Below are positions 15,103 to 29,635 of a stretch of DNA of 64,000 nucleotides, piece by piece. The notes under the pieces are model-generated. The model was not told the DNA's origin. It saw only the letters and a list, made by a program, of their open reading frames with translations, and did no database searches. Source of the DNA: Lasioglossum baleicum (Eukaryota > Arthropoda > Insecta > Hymenoptera > Halictidae). Location: the NCBI RefSeq assembly GCF_051020765.1, contig NW_027469224.1:186001-250000 (forward strand), in the 5' to 3' direction. The translations under genes and the position numbers were made by a program. Position 1 is the first letter of the stretch. Every line of letters begins with the position of its first letter.

Positions 15103-15627
15103 TTATAATGCATTACGCATAATCCATAACGGATAACGCATAACCCATAACGCATGACGCATAACGCAAAGCCGATAACGCATAACGCATAACGCATAAC
15201 GCATAACGCATGACGCATAACCCATAACGCATAACCCATAACGCATAACCCATAACGCATAACGCATAACGCATAACGCATAACGCATAACGCATAACGC
15301 ATAACCCATAACGCAAAACGCATAACGCATAATGCATTACGCATAATCCATAAGGGATAACGCATAACGCATAACGCATAACGGATAACGCACAACGCAT
15401 AACCCATACCGCATTACGCATTACGCATAATGCATAACGCATAATCCATAACGGATGACGCATAACCCATAACGCATAACGCAAAGCCGATAATGCAAAA
15501 CGCGTAACGCATAACACATAGCGCATATCGCATAACGCATAATGCAAAATTCATAACGCATAACGCATAATGCATAACGCATAATGCATAACGCATAATG
15601 CATAACGCATAATCCATAACGGATAAC
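15103..15627. repeat. Triplicated block L3, copy 2
   Basis: ttataat at 15103, gcacaac cassette at 15390 and gcaaaat/tcataac at 15544, with the same spacing as copies 1 and 3. A few substitutions distinguish it, for example ggatgac in place of ggataac near 15,454. Confidence 0.87.
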
Positions 15628-16726
15628 GCATAACCCATAACGCAAAACGCATAACGCATAACGCATAATGCATTACGCATAACGCATAACGCATAACGCA
15701 TAACGCATAACGCATAACGCATAACGCATAACCCATAACGCATAACCCATAACGCAAAACGCATAACGCATAACGCATAATGCATTACGCATAACGCATA
15801 ACGCATAACGCATAACGCATAACGCATAACGCATAACGCATATCGCATAACGCATAACGCATAACGCATATCGCATAACGCATAACGCATAACGCATAAC
15901 GCATAACGCATGACGCATAACCCATAACGCATAACACATAACACATAACGCAAAACGCATAACTTATAATGCATTACGCATAATCCATAACGGATAACGC
16001 ATAACCCATAACGCATAACGCATAACGCATAACGCACAACGCATAACCCATACCGCATTACGCATTACGCATAATGCATAACGCATAATCCATAACGGAT
16101 AACGCATAACGCATAACGCAAATCCGATAACGCATAACGCATAACATATAGCGCATATCGCATAACGCATAACGCATAACCCATAACGCATGACGCATAA
16201 CGCAAACCCGATAACGCATAACGCATAACGCATAACGCATGACGCATAACCCATAACGCATAACCCATAACGCATAACCCATAACGCATAACGCATAACG
16301 CATAACGCATAACCCATAACGCAAAACGCATAACGCATAATGCATTACGCATAATCCATAAGGGATAACGCATAACCCATAACGCATGACGCATAACGCA
16401 AAGCCGATAACGCATAAAGTATAACGGATGACGCATAACGCAGAGCCGATAACGCATAACGCATAACGCATAACGCATAACGCATAACGCATAACGCATA
16501 ACGCATAACGCATAACGCATAACGCATAACGCATAACGCATAACGCATAACGCATAACGCATAACGCATAACGCATAACGCATAACGCATAACGCATATC
16601 GCATAACGCATAACGCATAACGCATAACGCATAACGCATAACGCATAACGCATATCGCATAACGCATAACGCATAACGCGTAACGCATAACACATAACAC
16701 ATAACGCAAAACGCATAACGCATAAC

Positions 16727-17251
16727 TTATAATGCATTACGCATAATCCATAACGGATAACGCATAACCCATAACGCATGACGCATAACGCAAAGCCGAT
16801 AACGCATAACGCATAACGCATAACGCATGACGCATAACCCATAACGCATAACCCATAACGCATAACCCATAACGCATAACGCATAACGCATAACGCATAA
16901 CGCATAACGCATAACGCATAACGCATAACCCATAACGCAAAACGCATAACGCATAATGCATTACGCATAATCCATAAGGGATAACGCATAACGCATAACG
17001 CATAACGGATAACGCACAACGCATAACCCATACCGCATTACGCATTACGCATAATGCATAACGCATAATCCATAACGGATAACGCATAACCCATAACGCA
17101 TAACGCAAAGCCGATAATGCAAAACGCGTAACGCATAACACATAGCGCATATCGCATAACGCATAATGCAAAATTCATAACGCATAACGCATAATGCATA
17201 ACGCATAATGCATAACGCATAATCCATAACGGATAACGCATAACCCATAAC
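16727..17251. repeat. Triplicated block L3, copy 3
   Basis: ttataat at 16727, gcacaac cassette at 17014 and gcaaaat/tcataac at 17168. Its conceptual translation over 435 bp is identical to that of copy 1 at 8366-8800, although the two are more than 8 kb apart and copy 2 between them is slightly different. Confidence 0.87.
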
Positions 17252-18812
17252 GCAAAACGCATAACGCATAACGCATAACGTATAACGCATAACGCATAAC
17301 GCATAACGCATAACGCATAACGCATAACGCATGACGCATAACCCATAACGCATGACGCATAACCCATAACGCATAACACATAACGCAAAACGCATAACGC
17401 ATAACGCATAACGCATAACGCATAACGCATAACGCATAACGCATAACGCATAACGCATAACGCATAACGCATAACGCATAACGCATAACGCATAACGCAT
17501 AACGCATAACGCATAACGCATAACGCGTAACGCATAACGCATAACGCATAACGCATAACACATAACGCATAACGCATAACGCATAACGCATAACGCACAA
17601 CGCATAACCCATACCGCATTACGCATTACGCATAATGCATAACGCATAATCCATAACGGATAACGCATAACGCATAACGCAAATCCGCTAACGCATAACG
17701 CATAACATATAGCGCATATCGCATAACGCATAACGCATAACCCATAACGCATAACGCATAACGCATAACGCATAACGCATAACGCATAACGCATAACGCA
17801 TAACGCATGACGCATAACGCATAACGCATAACGCATAACGCATAACGCATAACGCATAACGCATAACGCATAACGCATAACGCATAACGCATAACGCATA
17901 ACGCATAACGCATAACGCATAACGCATAACGCACAACGCATAACCCATACCGCATTACGCATTACGCATAATGCATAAGGCATAATCCATAACGGATAAC
18001 GCATAACGCATAACGCAAATCCGATAACGCATAACGCATAACGCATAACATATAGCGCATATCGCATAACGCATTACGCATAATCCATAACGGATAACGC
18101 ATAACCCATAACGCATGACGCATAACGCAAAGCCGATAACGCATAACGCATAACGCAAAGCCGATAACGCATAACGCATTACGCATAACCCATAAAGCAT
18201 AACGCATAACGCAAAACGCATAACGCATATCGCATAACGCATAACGCATAACGCGTAACGCATAACCCATAACGCATAACGCATAACGCATAACGCATGA
18301 CGCATAACCCATAACGCATAACACATAACACATAACGCAAAACGCATAACTTATAATGCATTACGCATAATCCATAACGGATAACGCATAACCCATAACG
18401 CATAACGCAAACCCGATAACGCATAACGCATAACGCATAACGCATGACGCATAACCCATAACGCATAACCCATAACGCATAACCCATAACGCATAACGCA
18501 TAACGCATAACGCATAACGCATAACGCATAACGCATAACGCATAACGCATAACGCATAACGCATAACGCATAACGCATAACGCATAACGCATAACGCATA
18601 ACGCATAACGCATAACGCATAACGCATAACGCATAACGCATAACGCATAACGCATAACGCATAACGCATAACGCATAACGCATAACGCATAACGCATAAC
18701 GCATAACGCATAACGCATAACGCATAACGCATAACGCATAACGCATAACGCATAACGCATAACGCATAACGCATAACGCATAACGCATAACGCATAACGC
18801 ATAACGCATAAC

Positions 18813-19500
18813 GCACAACGCATAACCCATACCGCATTACGCATTACGCATAATGCATAACGCATAATCCATAACGGATAACGCATAACGCATAACGCAA
18901 ATCCGATAACGCATAACGCATAACATATAGCGCATATCGCATAACGCATAACGCATAACCCATAACGCATAACCCATAACGCAAAACGCATAACGCATAA
19001 TCCATAACGGATAACGCATAACCCATAACGCATGACGCATAACGCAAACCCGATAACGCATAACGCATAACGCATAACGCATAACGCATGACGCATAACC
19101 CATAACGCATAACCCATAACGCATAACCCATAACGCATAACGCATAACGCATAACGCATAACGCATAACGCATAACCCATAACGCAAAACGCATAACGCA
19201 TAATGCATTACGCATAATCCATAAGGGATAACGCATAACCCATAACGCATGACGCATAACGCAAAGCCGATAACGCATAACGTATAACGGATGACGCATA
19301 ACGCAGAGCCGATATCGCATATCGCATAACGCATAACGCATAACGCATAACGCATAACGCATAACCCATAACGCATAACGCATAACGCATAACGCATGAC
19401 GCATAACCCATAACGCATAACACATAACGCAAAAAGCATAACGCATAACATATAATGCATTACGCATAATCCATAACCGATATCGCATAACCCATCACGC
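18813..19500. repeat. Last gcacaac block of the left domain
   Basis: It begins with the fifteenth gcacaac cassette and ends with the eighth and last atataat unit at 19450 and its cgatatc/ccatcac followers. It resembles block L2, but several internal units are replaced or duplicated. Confidence 0.75.
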
Positions 19501-20700
19501 ATGACGCATAACGCAAAGCCGATAACGCATAACGCATAACGCATAACGCATAACGTATGACGCATAACGCATAACGCATAACGCATAACGCATAACGTAT
19601 AACGCATAACGCATAACGCATAACGCATAACGCATAACGCATAACGCATAACGCATGACGCATAACCCATAACGCATGACGCATAACCCATAACGCATAA
19701 CACATAACGCAAAACGCATAACGCATAACGCATAACGCATAACGCATAACGCATAACGCATAACGCATAACGCATAACGCATAACGCATAACGCATAACG
19801 CATAACGCATAACGCATAACGCATAACGCATAACGCATAACGCATAACGCATAACGCATAACGCATAACGCATAACGCATAACGCATAACGCGTAACGCA
19901 TAACGCATAACGCATAACGCATAACACATAACGCATAACGCATAACACATAACGCATAACGCATAACGCATAACGCATAACGCATAACGCATAACGCATA
20001 ACGCATAACGCATTACGCATAACGCATAACGCATAACGCATAACGCATAACGCATAACGCATAACGCATAACGCATAACGCATAACGCATAACGCATAAC
20101 GCATAACGCATAACGCATAACGCATAACGCATAACGCATAACGCATAACGCATAACGCATAACGCATAACGCATAACGCATAACGCATATCGCATAACGC
20201 ATAACGCATAACGCATAACGCATAACGCAAAACGCATAACGCAGAACGCATAACGCATAACGCATAACGCATAACGCATAACGCATAACGCATAACGCAT
20301 AACGCATAACGCATAACGCATAACGCATAACGCATAACGCATAACGCATAACGCATAACGCATAACGCATAACGCATAACGCATAACGCATAACGCCATA
20401 ACGCATAACGCATAACCCATATCGCATAACGCATAACGCATGACGCATAACGCATAACGCATAACGCATAACGCATAACGCATAACGCATAACGCATATC
20501 GCATAACGCATAACGCATGACGCATAACCCATAAAGCATAACGCATAACGCATAACGCATAACGCATAACGCATAACGCATAACGCATAACGCATAACGC
20601 ATGACGCATGACGCATAACGCATAACGCATAACGCATAACGCATAACGCATAACGCATAACGCATAACGCATAACGCATAACGCATAACGGATAACGGAT
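19500..20700. repeat. Junction stretch with right-domain character
   Basis: This lies between the last left-domain marker (atataat at 19450) and the first middle-domain cassette (gcaaaag at 21110). It has gcatatc at 20185, gcagaac at 20241, the +1 register shift at 20395, and gcatgac at 20515 followed by gcataac and ccataaa. The order gcatgac, gcataac, ccataaa otherwise occurs only in the right domain, at 52806, 57650, 58399 and 63501. Confidence 0.7.
20395..20402. other. Register shift 3: 8-bp unit gccataac (+1)
   Basis: One extra c lengthens a unit to 8 bp, and unit starts change from 4 to 5 modulo 7. It is the only occurrence of this unit, so it is an independent and unduplicated event. 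It sits in the junction stretch between the left and middle dialects. Confidence 0.95.
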
Positions 20701-21109
20701 AACGCAAAACGCATAACCCATACCGCATTACGCATAATGCATATCGCATAATCCATAACGGATAACGCATAACGCAAAGCCGATAATGCATAACGCATAA
20801 CGCATAACACATAGCGCATATCGCATAACGCATAACGCAAAGCCAATAACGCATAACGCATTACGCATAACCCATAAAGCATAACGCATAACGCATAACG
20901 CATAACGCAAAACGCATAACGCATATCGCATAACGCATAACGCATGACGCATAACCCATAAGGCATAACACATAACGCAAAACGCATAACGCATAATGCA
21001 TTACGCATAATCCATAACGGATAACGCATAACCCATAACGCATAACGCATAACGCAAAACGCATAACGCATAACGCATTACGCATACCGCATACCGCATA
21101 ACGCATAAC

Positions 21110-22027
21110 GCAAAAGTCATAACGCATAACGCATAACGCATAACGCAAAACGCATAACGCATATCGCATAACGCATAACGCATGACGCATAACCCATAAC
21201 GCATAACACATAACGCAAAACGCATAACGCATAATGCATTACGCATAATCCATAACGGATAACGCATAACCCATAACGCATAACGCATAACGCAAAACGC
21301 ATAACGCATAACGCATTACGCATACCGCATACCGCATAACGCATAACGCAAAAGTCATAACGCATAACGCATAACGTATAACGCATAACGCATAACGCAT
21401 AACGCATAACGCATAACGCATAACGCATAACGCATAACGCATAACGCATAACGCATAACGCATAACGCATAACGCATAACGCATAACGCATAACGCATAT
21501 CGCATAACGCATAACGCAAAGCCAATAACGCATAACGCATTACGCATAACCCATAAAGCATAACGCATAACGCATAACGCATAACGCAAAACGCATAACG
21601 CATATCGCATAACGCATAACGCATGACGCATAACCCATAAGGCATAACACATAACGCAAAACGCATAACGCATAATGCATTACGCATAATCCATAACGGA
21701 TAACGCATAACCCATAACGCATAACGCATAACGCAAAACGCATAACGCATAACGCATTACGCATACCGCATACCGCATAACGCATAACGCAAAAGTCATA
21801 ACGCATAACGCATAACGCATAACGCAAAACGCATAACGCATATCGCATAACGCATAACGCATGACGCATAACCCATAACGCATAACACATAACGCAAAAC
21901 GCATAACGCATAATGCATTACGCATAATCCATAACGGATAACGCATAACCCATAACGCATAACGCATAACGCAAAACGCATAACGCATAACGCATTACGC
22001 ATACCGCATACCGCATAACGCATAACG
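21110..22027. repeat. Short-period gcaaaag repeats, period 238 bp
   Basis: gcaaaag units lie at 21110, 21348, 21789 and 22027, spaced 238, 441 and 238 bp. A further 238-bp pair is at 23441 and 23679. The exact recurrence of 34 units indicates recent duplication of a short block. Confidence 0.82.
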
Positions 22028-25000
22028 CAAAAGTCATAACGCATAACGCATAACGTATAACGCATAACGCATAACGCATAACGCATAACGCATAACGCAT
22101 AACGCATAACGCATAACGCATAACGCATAACGCATATCGCATAACGCATAACGCATGACGCATAACGCATAACGCATAACGCATAACGCATAACGCATAA
22201 CGCATAACGCATAACGCATAACGCATAACGCATATCGCATAACGCATAACGCATGACGCATAACCCATACCGCATTACGCATAATGCATATCGCATAATC
22301 CATAACGGATAACGCATAACCCATAACGCATAACGCAAAGCCGATAATGCATAACGCATAACGCATAACACATAGCGCATATCGCATAACGCATAACGCA
22401 AAGCCAATAACGCATAACGCATTACGCATAACCCATAAAGCATAACGCATAACGCATAACGCAAAACGCATAACGCATATCGCATAACGCATAACGCATG
22501 ACGCATAACCCATAACGCATAACACATAACGCAAAACGCATAACGCATAATGCATTACGCATAATCCATAACGGATAACGCATAACCCATAACGCATAAC
22601 GCATAACGCAAAACGCATAACGCATAACGCATTACGCATACCGCATACCGCATAACGCATAACGCAAAAGTCATAACGCATAACGCATAACGTATAACGC
22701 ATAACGCATAACGCATAACGCATAACGCATAACGCATAACGCATAACGCATAACGCATAACGCATAACGCATAACGCATAACGCATAACGCATAACGCAT
22801 GACGCATAACGCATAACGCATAACGCATAACGCATAACGCATAACGCATAACGCATAACGCATAACGCATAACGCATAACGGATAACGGATAACGCAAAA
22901 CGCATAACCCATACCGCATTACGCATAATGCATATCGCATATTCCATAACGGATAACGCATAACCCATAACGCATAACGCAAAGCCGATAATGCATAACG
23001 CATAACGCATAACACATAGCGCATATCGCATAACGCATAACGCATAACACATAGCGCATATCCCATAACGCATAACGCAAAGCCAATAACGCATAACGCA
23101 TTACGCATAACCCATAAAGCATAACGCATAACGCATAACGCAAAACGCATAACGCATATCGCATAACGCATAACGCATGACGCATAACCCATAACGCATA
23201 ACGCATAACGCATAACGCATAACACATAACGCAAAACGCATAACGCATAACGCATAATGCATTACGCATAATCCATAACGGATAACGCATAACCCATAAC
23301 GCATAACGCAAAACGCATAACGCATAATGCATTACGCATAATCCATAACGGATAACGCATAACCCATAACGCATAACGCATAACGCAAAACGCATAACGC
23401 ATAACGCATTACGCATACCGCATACCGCATAACGCATAACGCAAAAGTCATAACGCATAACGCATAACGCATAACGCAAAACGCATAACGCATATCGCAT
23501 AACGCATAACGCATGACGCATAACCCATAACGCATAACACATAACGCAAAACGCATAACGCATAATGCATTACGCATAATCCATAACGGATAACGCATAA
23601 CCCATAACGCATAACGCATAACGCAAAACGCATAACGCATAACGCATTACGCATACCGCATACCGCATAACGCATAACGCAAAAGTCATAACGCATAACG
23701 CATAACGTATAACGCATAACGCATAACGCATAACGCATAACGCATAACGCATAACGCATAACGCATAACGCATAACGCATAACGCATAACGCATAACGCA
23801 TAACGCATAACGCATAACGCATAACGCATAACGCATAACGCATAACGCATAACGCATAACGCATAACGCATATCGCATAACGCATAACGCATGACGCATA
23901 ACGCATAACGCATAACGCATAACGCATAACGCATAACGCATAACGCATAACGCATAACGCATATCGCATAACGCATAACGCATGACGCATAACCCATACC
24001 GCATTACGCATAATGCATATCGCATAATCCATAACGGATAACGCATAACCCATAACGCATAACGCAAAGCCGATAATGCATAACGCATAACGCATAACAC
24101 ATAGCGCATATCGCATAACGCATAACGCAAAGCCAATAACGCATAACGCATTACGCATAACCCATAAAGCATAACGCATAACGCATAACGCAAAACGCAT
24201 AACGCATATCGCATAACGCATAACGCATGACGCATAACCCATAACGCATAACACATAACGCAAAACGCATAACGCATAATGCATTACGCATAATCCATAA
24301 CGGATAACGCATAACCCATAACGCATAACGCATAACGCAAAACGCATAACGCATAACGCATTACGCATACCGCATACCGCATAACGCATAACGCAAAAGT
24401 CATAACGCATAACGCATAACGTATAACGCATAACGCATAACGCATAACGCATAACGCATAACGCATAACGCATAACGCATAACGCATAACGCATAACGCA
24501 TAACGCATAACGCATAACGCATAACGCATAACGCATGACGCATAACGCATAACGCATAACGCATAACGCATAACGCATAACGCATAACGCATAACGCATA
24601 ACGCATAACGCATAACGCATAACGCATAACGGATAACGGATAACTCAAAACGCATAACCCATACCGCATTACGCATAATGCATATCGCATATTCCATAAC
24701 GGATAACGCATAACCCATAACGCATAACGCAAAGCCGATAATGCATAACGCATAACGCATAACACATAGCGCATATCGCATAACGCATAACGCATAACAC
24801 ATAGCGCATATCCCATAACGCATAACGCAAAGCCAATAACGCATAACGCATTACGCATAACCCATAAAGCATAACGCATAACGCATAACGCAAAACGCAT
24901 AACGCATATCGCATAACGCATAACGCATGACGCATAACCCATAACGCATAACGCATAACGCATAACGCATAACACATAACGCAAAACGCATAACGCATAA

Positions 25001-25080
25001 CGCATAATGCATTACGCATAATCCATAACGGATAACGCATAACCCATAACGCATAACGCAAAACGCAAAACGCATAACGC
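22028..25080. repeat. Tandem duplicated block M1, period about 1.73-1.75 kb
   Basis: gcaaaag at 22664 and 24393 are 1,729 bp apart. The rare gcatatt unit at 22937 and 24687 is 1,750 bp apart. Both copies run through a doubled acatagc/gcatatc motif, one of them followed by the variant ccataac, and end near 23,330 and 25,070. Confidence 0.82.
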
Positions 25081-25099
25081 ATTACGCATTACGCATACC

Positions 25100-25603
25100 G
25101 CATAACGCATAACGCATAACGCATAACGCATAACGCATAACGCATAACGCATAACGCATAACGCATAACGCATAACGCATAACGCATAACGCATAACGCA
25201 TAACGCATAACGCATAACGCATAACGCATAACGCATAACGCATAACGCATAACGCATAACGCATAACGCATAACGCATAACGCATAACGCATAACGCATA
25301 ACGCATAACGCATAACGCATAACGCATAACGCATAACGCATAACGCATAACGCATAACGCATAACGCATAACGCATAACGCATAACGCATAACGCATAAC
25401 GCATAACGCATAACGCATAACGCATAACGCATAACGCATAACGCATAACGCATAACGCATAACGCATAACGCATAACGCATAACGCATAACGCATAACGC
25501 ATAACGCATAACGCATAACGCATAACGCATAACGCATAACGCATAACGCATAACGCATAACGCATAACGCATAACGCATAACGCATAACGCATAACGCAT
25601 AAC
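25100..25603. repeat. Homogeneous run, 72 canonical units
   Basis: Uninterrupted gcataac units between a gcatacc unit (preceded by two gcattac) and a gcatatc unit at 25604. The same double gcattac plus gcatacc boundary precedes the long runs starting at 28740, 33934 and 37392; a triple gcattac precedes the one at 45204. Confidence 0.9.
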
Positions 25604-26093
25604 GCATATCGCATAACGCATAACGCATAACGCATAACGCATAACGCATAACGCATAACGCATAACGCATAACGCATAACGCATTACGCATAATCCATAA
25701 CGGATAACGCATAACGCATAACGCATAACGCATAACGCATAACGCATAACGCATAACGCATAACGCATAACGCATAACGCATAACGCATAACGCATAACG
25801 CATAACGCATAACGCATAACGCATAACGCATAACGCATAACGCATAACGCATAACGCATAACGCATAACGCATAACGCATAACGCATAACGCATAACGCA
25901 TAACGCATAACGCATAACGCATAACGCATAACGCATAACGCATAACGCATAACGCATAACGCATAACGCATAACGCATAACGCATAACGCATAACGCATA
26001 ACGCATAACGCATAACGCATAACGCATAACGCATAACGCATTACGCATAATCCATAACGGATAACGCATAACGCATAACCCATACCGCATTAC

Positions 26094-29000
26094 GCAGAAT
26101 GCATATCGCATAATCCATAACGGATAACGCATAACGCATAACGCATGACGCATAACGCATAACGCATGACGCATAACGCATAACGCATAACGCATAACGC
26201 ATAACGCATAACGCCTAACGCATAACGCATAACGCATAACGCATAACGGATAACGGATAACGCAAAACGCATAACCCATACCGCATAACGCATAACGCAT
26301 AACGCATAACGCATAACGCATAGCGGATAACGGATAACGCAAAACGCATAACCCATACCGCATTACGCAGAATGCATATCGCATAATCCATAACGGATAA
26401 CGGATAACGCAAAACGCATAACCCATACCGCATTACGCAGAATGCATATCGCATAATCCATAACGGATAACGCATAACCCATAACGCATAACGCATTACG
26501 CATAATCCATAACGGATAACGCATAACGCATAACCCATACCGCATTACGCAGAATGCATATCGCATAATCCATAACGGATAACGCATAACGCATAACGCA
26601 TAACGCATAACGCATAACGCATAACGCATAACGCATAACGCATAACGCATTACGCATAACGCATAACGCATAACGCATAACGCATAACGCATAACGCATA
26701 ACGCATAACGCATAACGCATAACGCATAACGCATAACGCATAACGCATAACGCATAACGCATAACGCATAACGCATGACGCATAACGCATAACGCATAAC
26801 GCATAACGCATAACGCATAACGCATAACGCATAACGCATAACGCATAACGCATAACGCATAACGCATAACGGATAACGGATAACGCAAAACGCATAACCC
26901 ATACCGCATTACGCATAATGCATATCGCATAATCCATAACGGATAACGCATAACCCATAACGCATAACGCAAAGCCGATAATGCATAACGCATAACACAT
27001 AGCGCATATCGCATAACGCATAACGCAAAGCCAATAACGCATAACGCATTACGCATAACCCATAAAGCATAACGCATAACGCATAACGCAAAACGCATAA
27101 CGCATATCGCATAACGCATAACGCATGACGCATTACCCATAACGCATAACACATAACGCAAAACGCATAACGCATAATGCATTACGCATAATCCATAACG
27201 GATAACGCATAACCCATAACGCATAACGCATAACGCAAAACGCATAACGCATAACGCATTACGCATACCGCATACCGCATAACGCATAACGCAAAAGTCA
27301 TAACGCATAACGCATAACGTATAACGCATAACGCATAACGCATAACGCATAACGCATAACGCATAACGCATAACGCATAACGCATAACGCATAACGCATA
27401 ACGCATAACGCATAACGCATAACGCATAACGCATAACGCATAACGCATAACGCATAACGCATAACGCATAACGCATAACGCATAACGCATAACGCATAAC
27501 GCATAACGCATAACGCATAACGCATAACGCATAACGCATAACGCATAACGCATAACGCATAACGCATAACGCATAACGCATAACGCATAACGCATAACGC
27601 ATAACGCATAACGCATAACGCATAACGCATAACGCATAACGCATAACGCATAACGCATAACGCATAGCGCATAACGCATAACGCATAACGCATAACGCAT
27701 AACGCATAACGCATAACGCATAACGCATAACGCATAACGCATAACGCATAACGCATAACGCATAACGCATAACGCATAACGCATAACGCATAACGCATAA
27801 CGCATAGCGCATAACGCATAACGCATAACGCATAACGCATAACGCATAACGCATAACGCATAACGCATAACGCATAACGCATAACGCATAACGGATAACG
27901 CATAACCCATAACGCATAACGCATTACGCATAATCCATAACGGATAACGCATAACGCATAACCCATACCGCATTACGCAGAATGCATATCGCATAATCCA
28001 TAACGGATAACGCATAACGCATAACGCATAACGCATAACGCATAACGCATAACGCATAACGCATTACGCATAACGCATAACGCATAACGCATAACGCATA
28101 ACGCATAACGCATAACGCATAACGCATAACGCATAACGCATAACGCATAACGCATAACGCATAACGCATAGCGGATAACGGATAACGCAAAACGCATAAC
28201 CCATACCGCATTACGCAGAATGCATATCGCATAATCCATAACGGATAACGCATAACCCATAACGCATAACGCATTACGCATAATCCATAACGGATAACGC
28301 ATAACGCATAACCCATACCGCATTACGCAGAATGCATATCGCATAATCCATAACGGATAACGCATAACGCATAACGCATAACGCATAACGCATAACGCAT
28401 AACGCATAACGCATAACGCATAACGCATAACGCATAACGCATAACGCATAACGCATAACGCATAACGCATAACGCATAACGCATAACGCATAACGCATAA
28501 CGCATAACGCATAACGCATAACGCATAACGCATAACGCATAACGCATAACGCATAACGCATAACGCATAACGCATAACGCATAACGCATAACGCATAACG
28601 CATAACGCATAACACATAACGCAAAACGCATAACGCATAACGCATAATGCATTACGCATAATCCATAACGGATAACGCATAACCCATAACGCATAACGCA
28701 AAACGCAAAACGCATAACGCATTACGCATTACGCATACCGCATAACGCATAACGCATAACGCATAACGCATAACGCATAACGCATAACGCATAACGCATA
28801 ACGCATAACGCATAACGCATAACGCATAACGCATAACGCATAACGCATAACGCATAACGCATAACGCATAACGCATAACGCATAACGCATAACGCATAAC
28901 GCATAACGCATAACGCATAACGCATAACGCATAACGCATAACGCATAACGCATAACGCATAACGCATAACGCATAACGCATAACGCATAACGCATAACGC

Positions 29001-29635
29001 ATAACGCATAACGCATAACGCATAACGCATAACGCATAACGCATAACGCATAACGCATAACGCATAACGCATAACGCATAACGCATAACGCATAACGCAT
29101 AACGCATAACGCATAACGCATAACGCATAACGCATAACGCATAACGCATAACGCATAACGCATAACGCATAACGCATAACGCATAACGCATAACGCATAA
29201 CGCATAACGCATAACGCATAACGCATAACGCATAACGCATAACGCATAACGCATAACGCATAACGCATAACGCATAACGCATAACGCATAACGCATAACG
29301 CATAACGCATAACGCATAACGCATAACGCAAAACGCATAACGCATAACGCATAACGCATAACGCATAACGCATAACGCATAACGCATAACGCATAACGCA
29401 TAACGCATAACGCATAACGCATAACGCATTACGCATAACGCATAACGCATAACGCATAACGCATAACGCATAACGCATAACGCATAACGCATAACGCATA
29501 ACGCATAACGCATAACGCATAACGCATAACGCATAACGCATAACGCATAACGCATAACGCATAACGCATAACGCATAACGCATTACGCATAATCCATAAC
29601 GGATAACGCATAACGCATAACCCATACCGCATTAC
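26094..29635. repeat. Middle higher-order repeat, copy A
   Basis: gcagaat units at 26094, 26367, 26437 and 26549 open the block. Its first two are 273 bp apart, as in a triad, but an extra unit 70 bp on shifts the 112-bp pair. A single gcaaaag cassette lies at 27291 and a 112-bp gcagaat pair at 28215/28327. The 84-unit homogeneous run 28740-29327 closes it. Confidence 0.82.
28740..29327. repeat. Homogeneous run, 84 canonical units
   Basis: No variant unit seen across 588 bp. It is bounded on the left by two gcattac and one gcatacc, and on the right by gcaaaac at 29328. Confidence 0.9.

Larger units (their letters stand above)
14676..18812. repeat. Series of short gcacaac-headed blocks
   Basis: Cassettes start at 14676, 15390, 16034, 17014, 17595, 17931 and 18813, giving block lengths of 714, 644, 980, 581, 336 and 882 bp. 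These are shorter than the 2.0-2.7 kb blocks to the left, so this part of the left domain has been rearranged more finely. It contains copies 2 and 3 of block L3. Confidence 0.8.
1..19500. repeat. Left domain: variant dialect with gcacaac cassettes
   Basis: This domain is defined by variants that are absent or isolated later. The gcacaac-headed cassette (gcacaac, gcataac, ccatacc, then two gcattac) starts at 370, 3093, 4311, 6754, 7908, 8643, 10673, 13305, 14676, 15390, 16034, 17014, 17595, 17931 and 18813. The ttataat unit is at 832, 1588, 3576, 4773, 5473, 8356, 9203, 11814, 15103, 15964, 16727 and 18351. The atataat unit is at 2057, 5949, 7384, 9665, 11303, 12276, 13935 and 19450. Other markers are gcaaatc, gcaaacc and gcagagc, each followed by cgataac. 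Variant density is higher than in the other domains. One isolated gcacaac recurs at 48193 without the rest of the cassette. Confidence 0.9.

Noticed and set aside
21110..21123. gcaaaag/tcataac junctions as scars of inserted mobile elements
   Set aside because: The register is preserved exactly and the two units are each a substitution variant of the consensus. No terminal inverted repeats, target duplications or transposase were seen.
26865..26885. ggataac units (GTTATCC on the minus strand) as DnaA boxes of an origin
   Set aside because: Only about six of nine positions match TTATNCACA; the ACA end is missing. The units are scattered through the array, with no AT-rich unwinding region or dnaA-like context.
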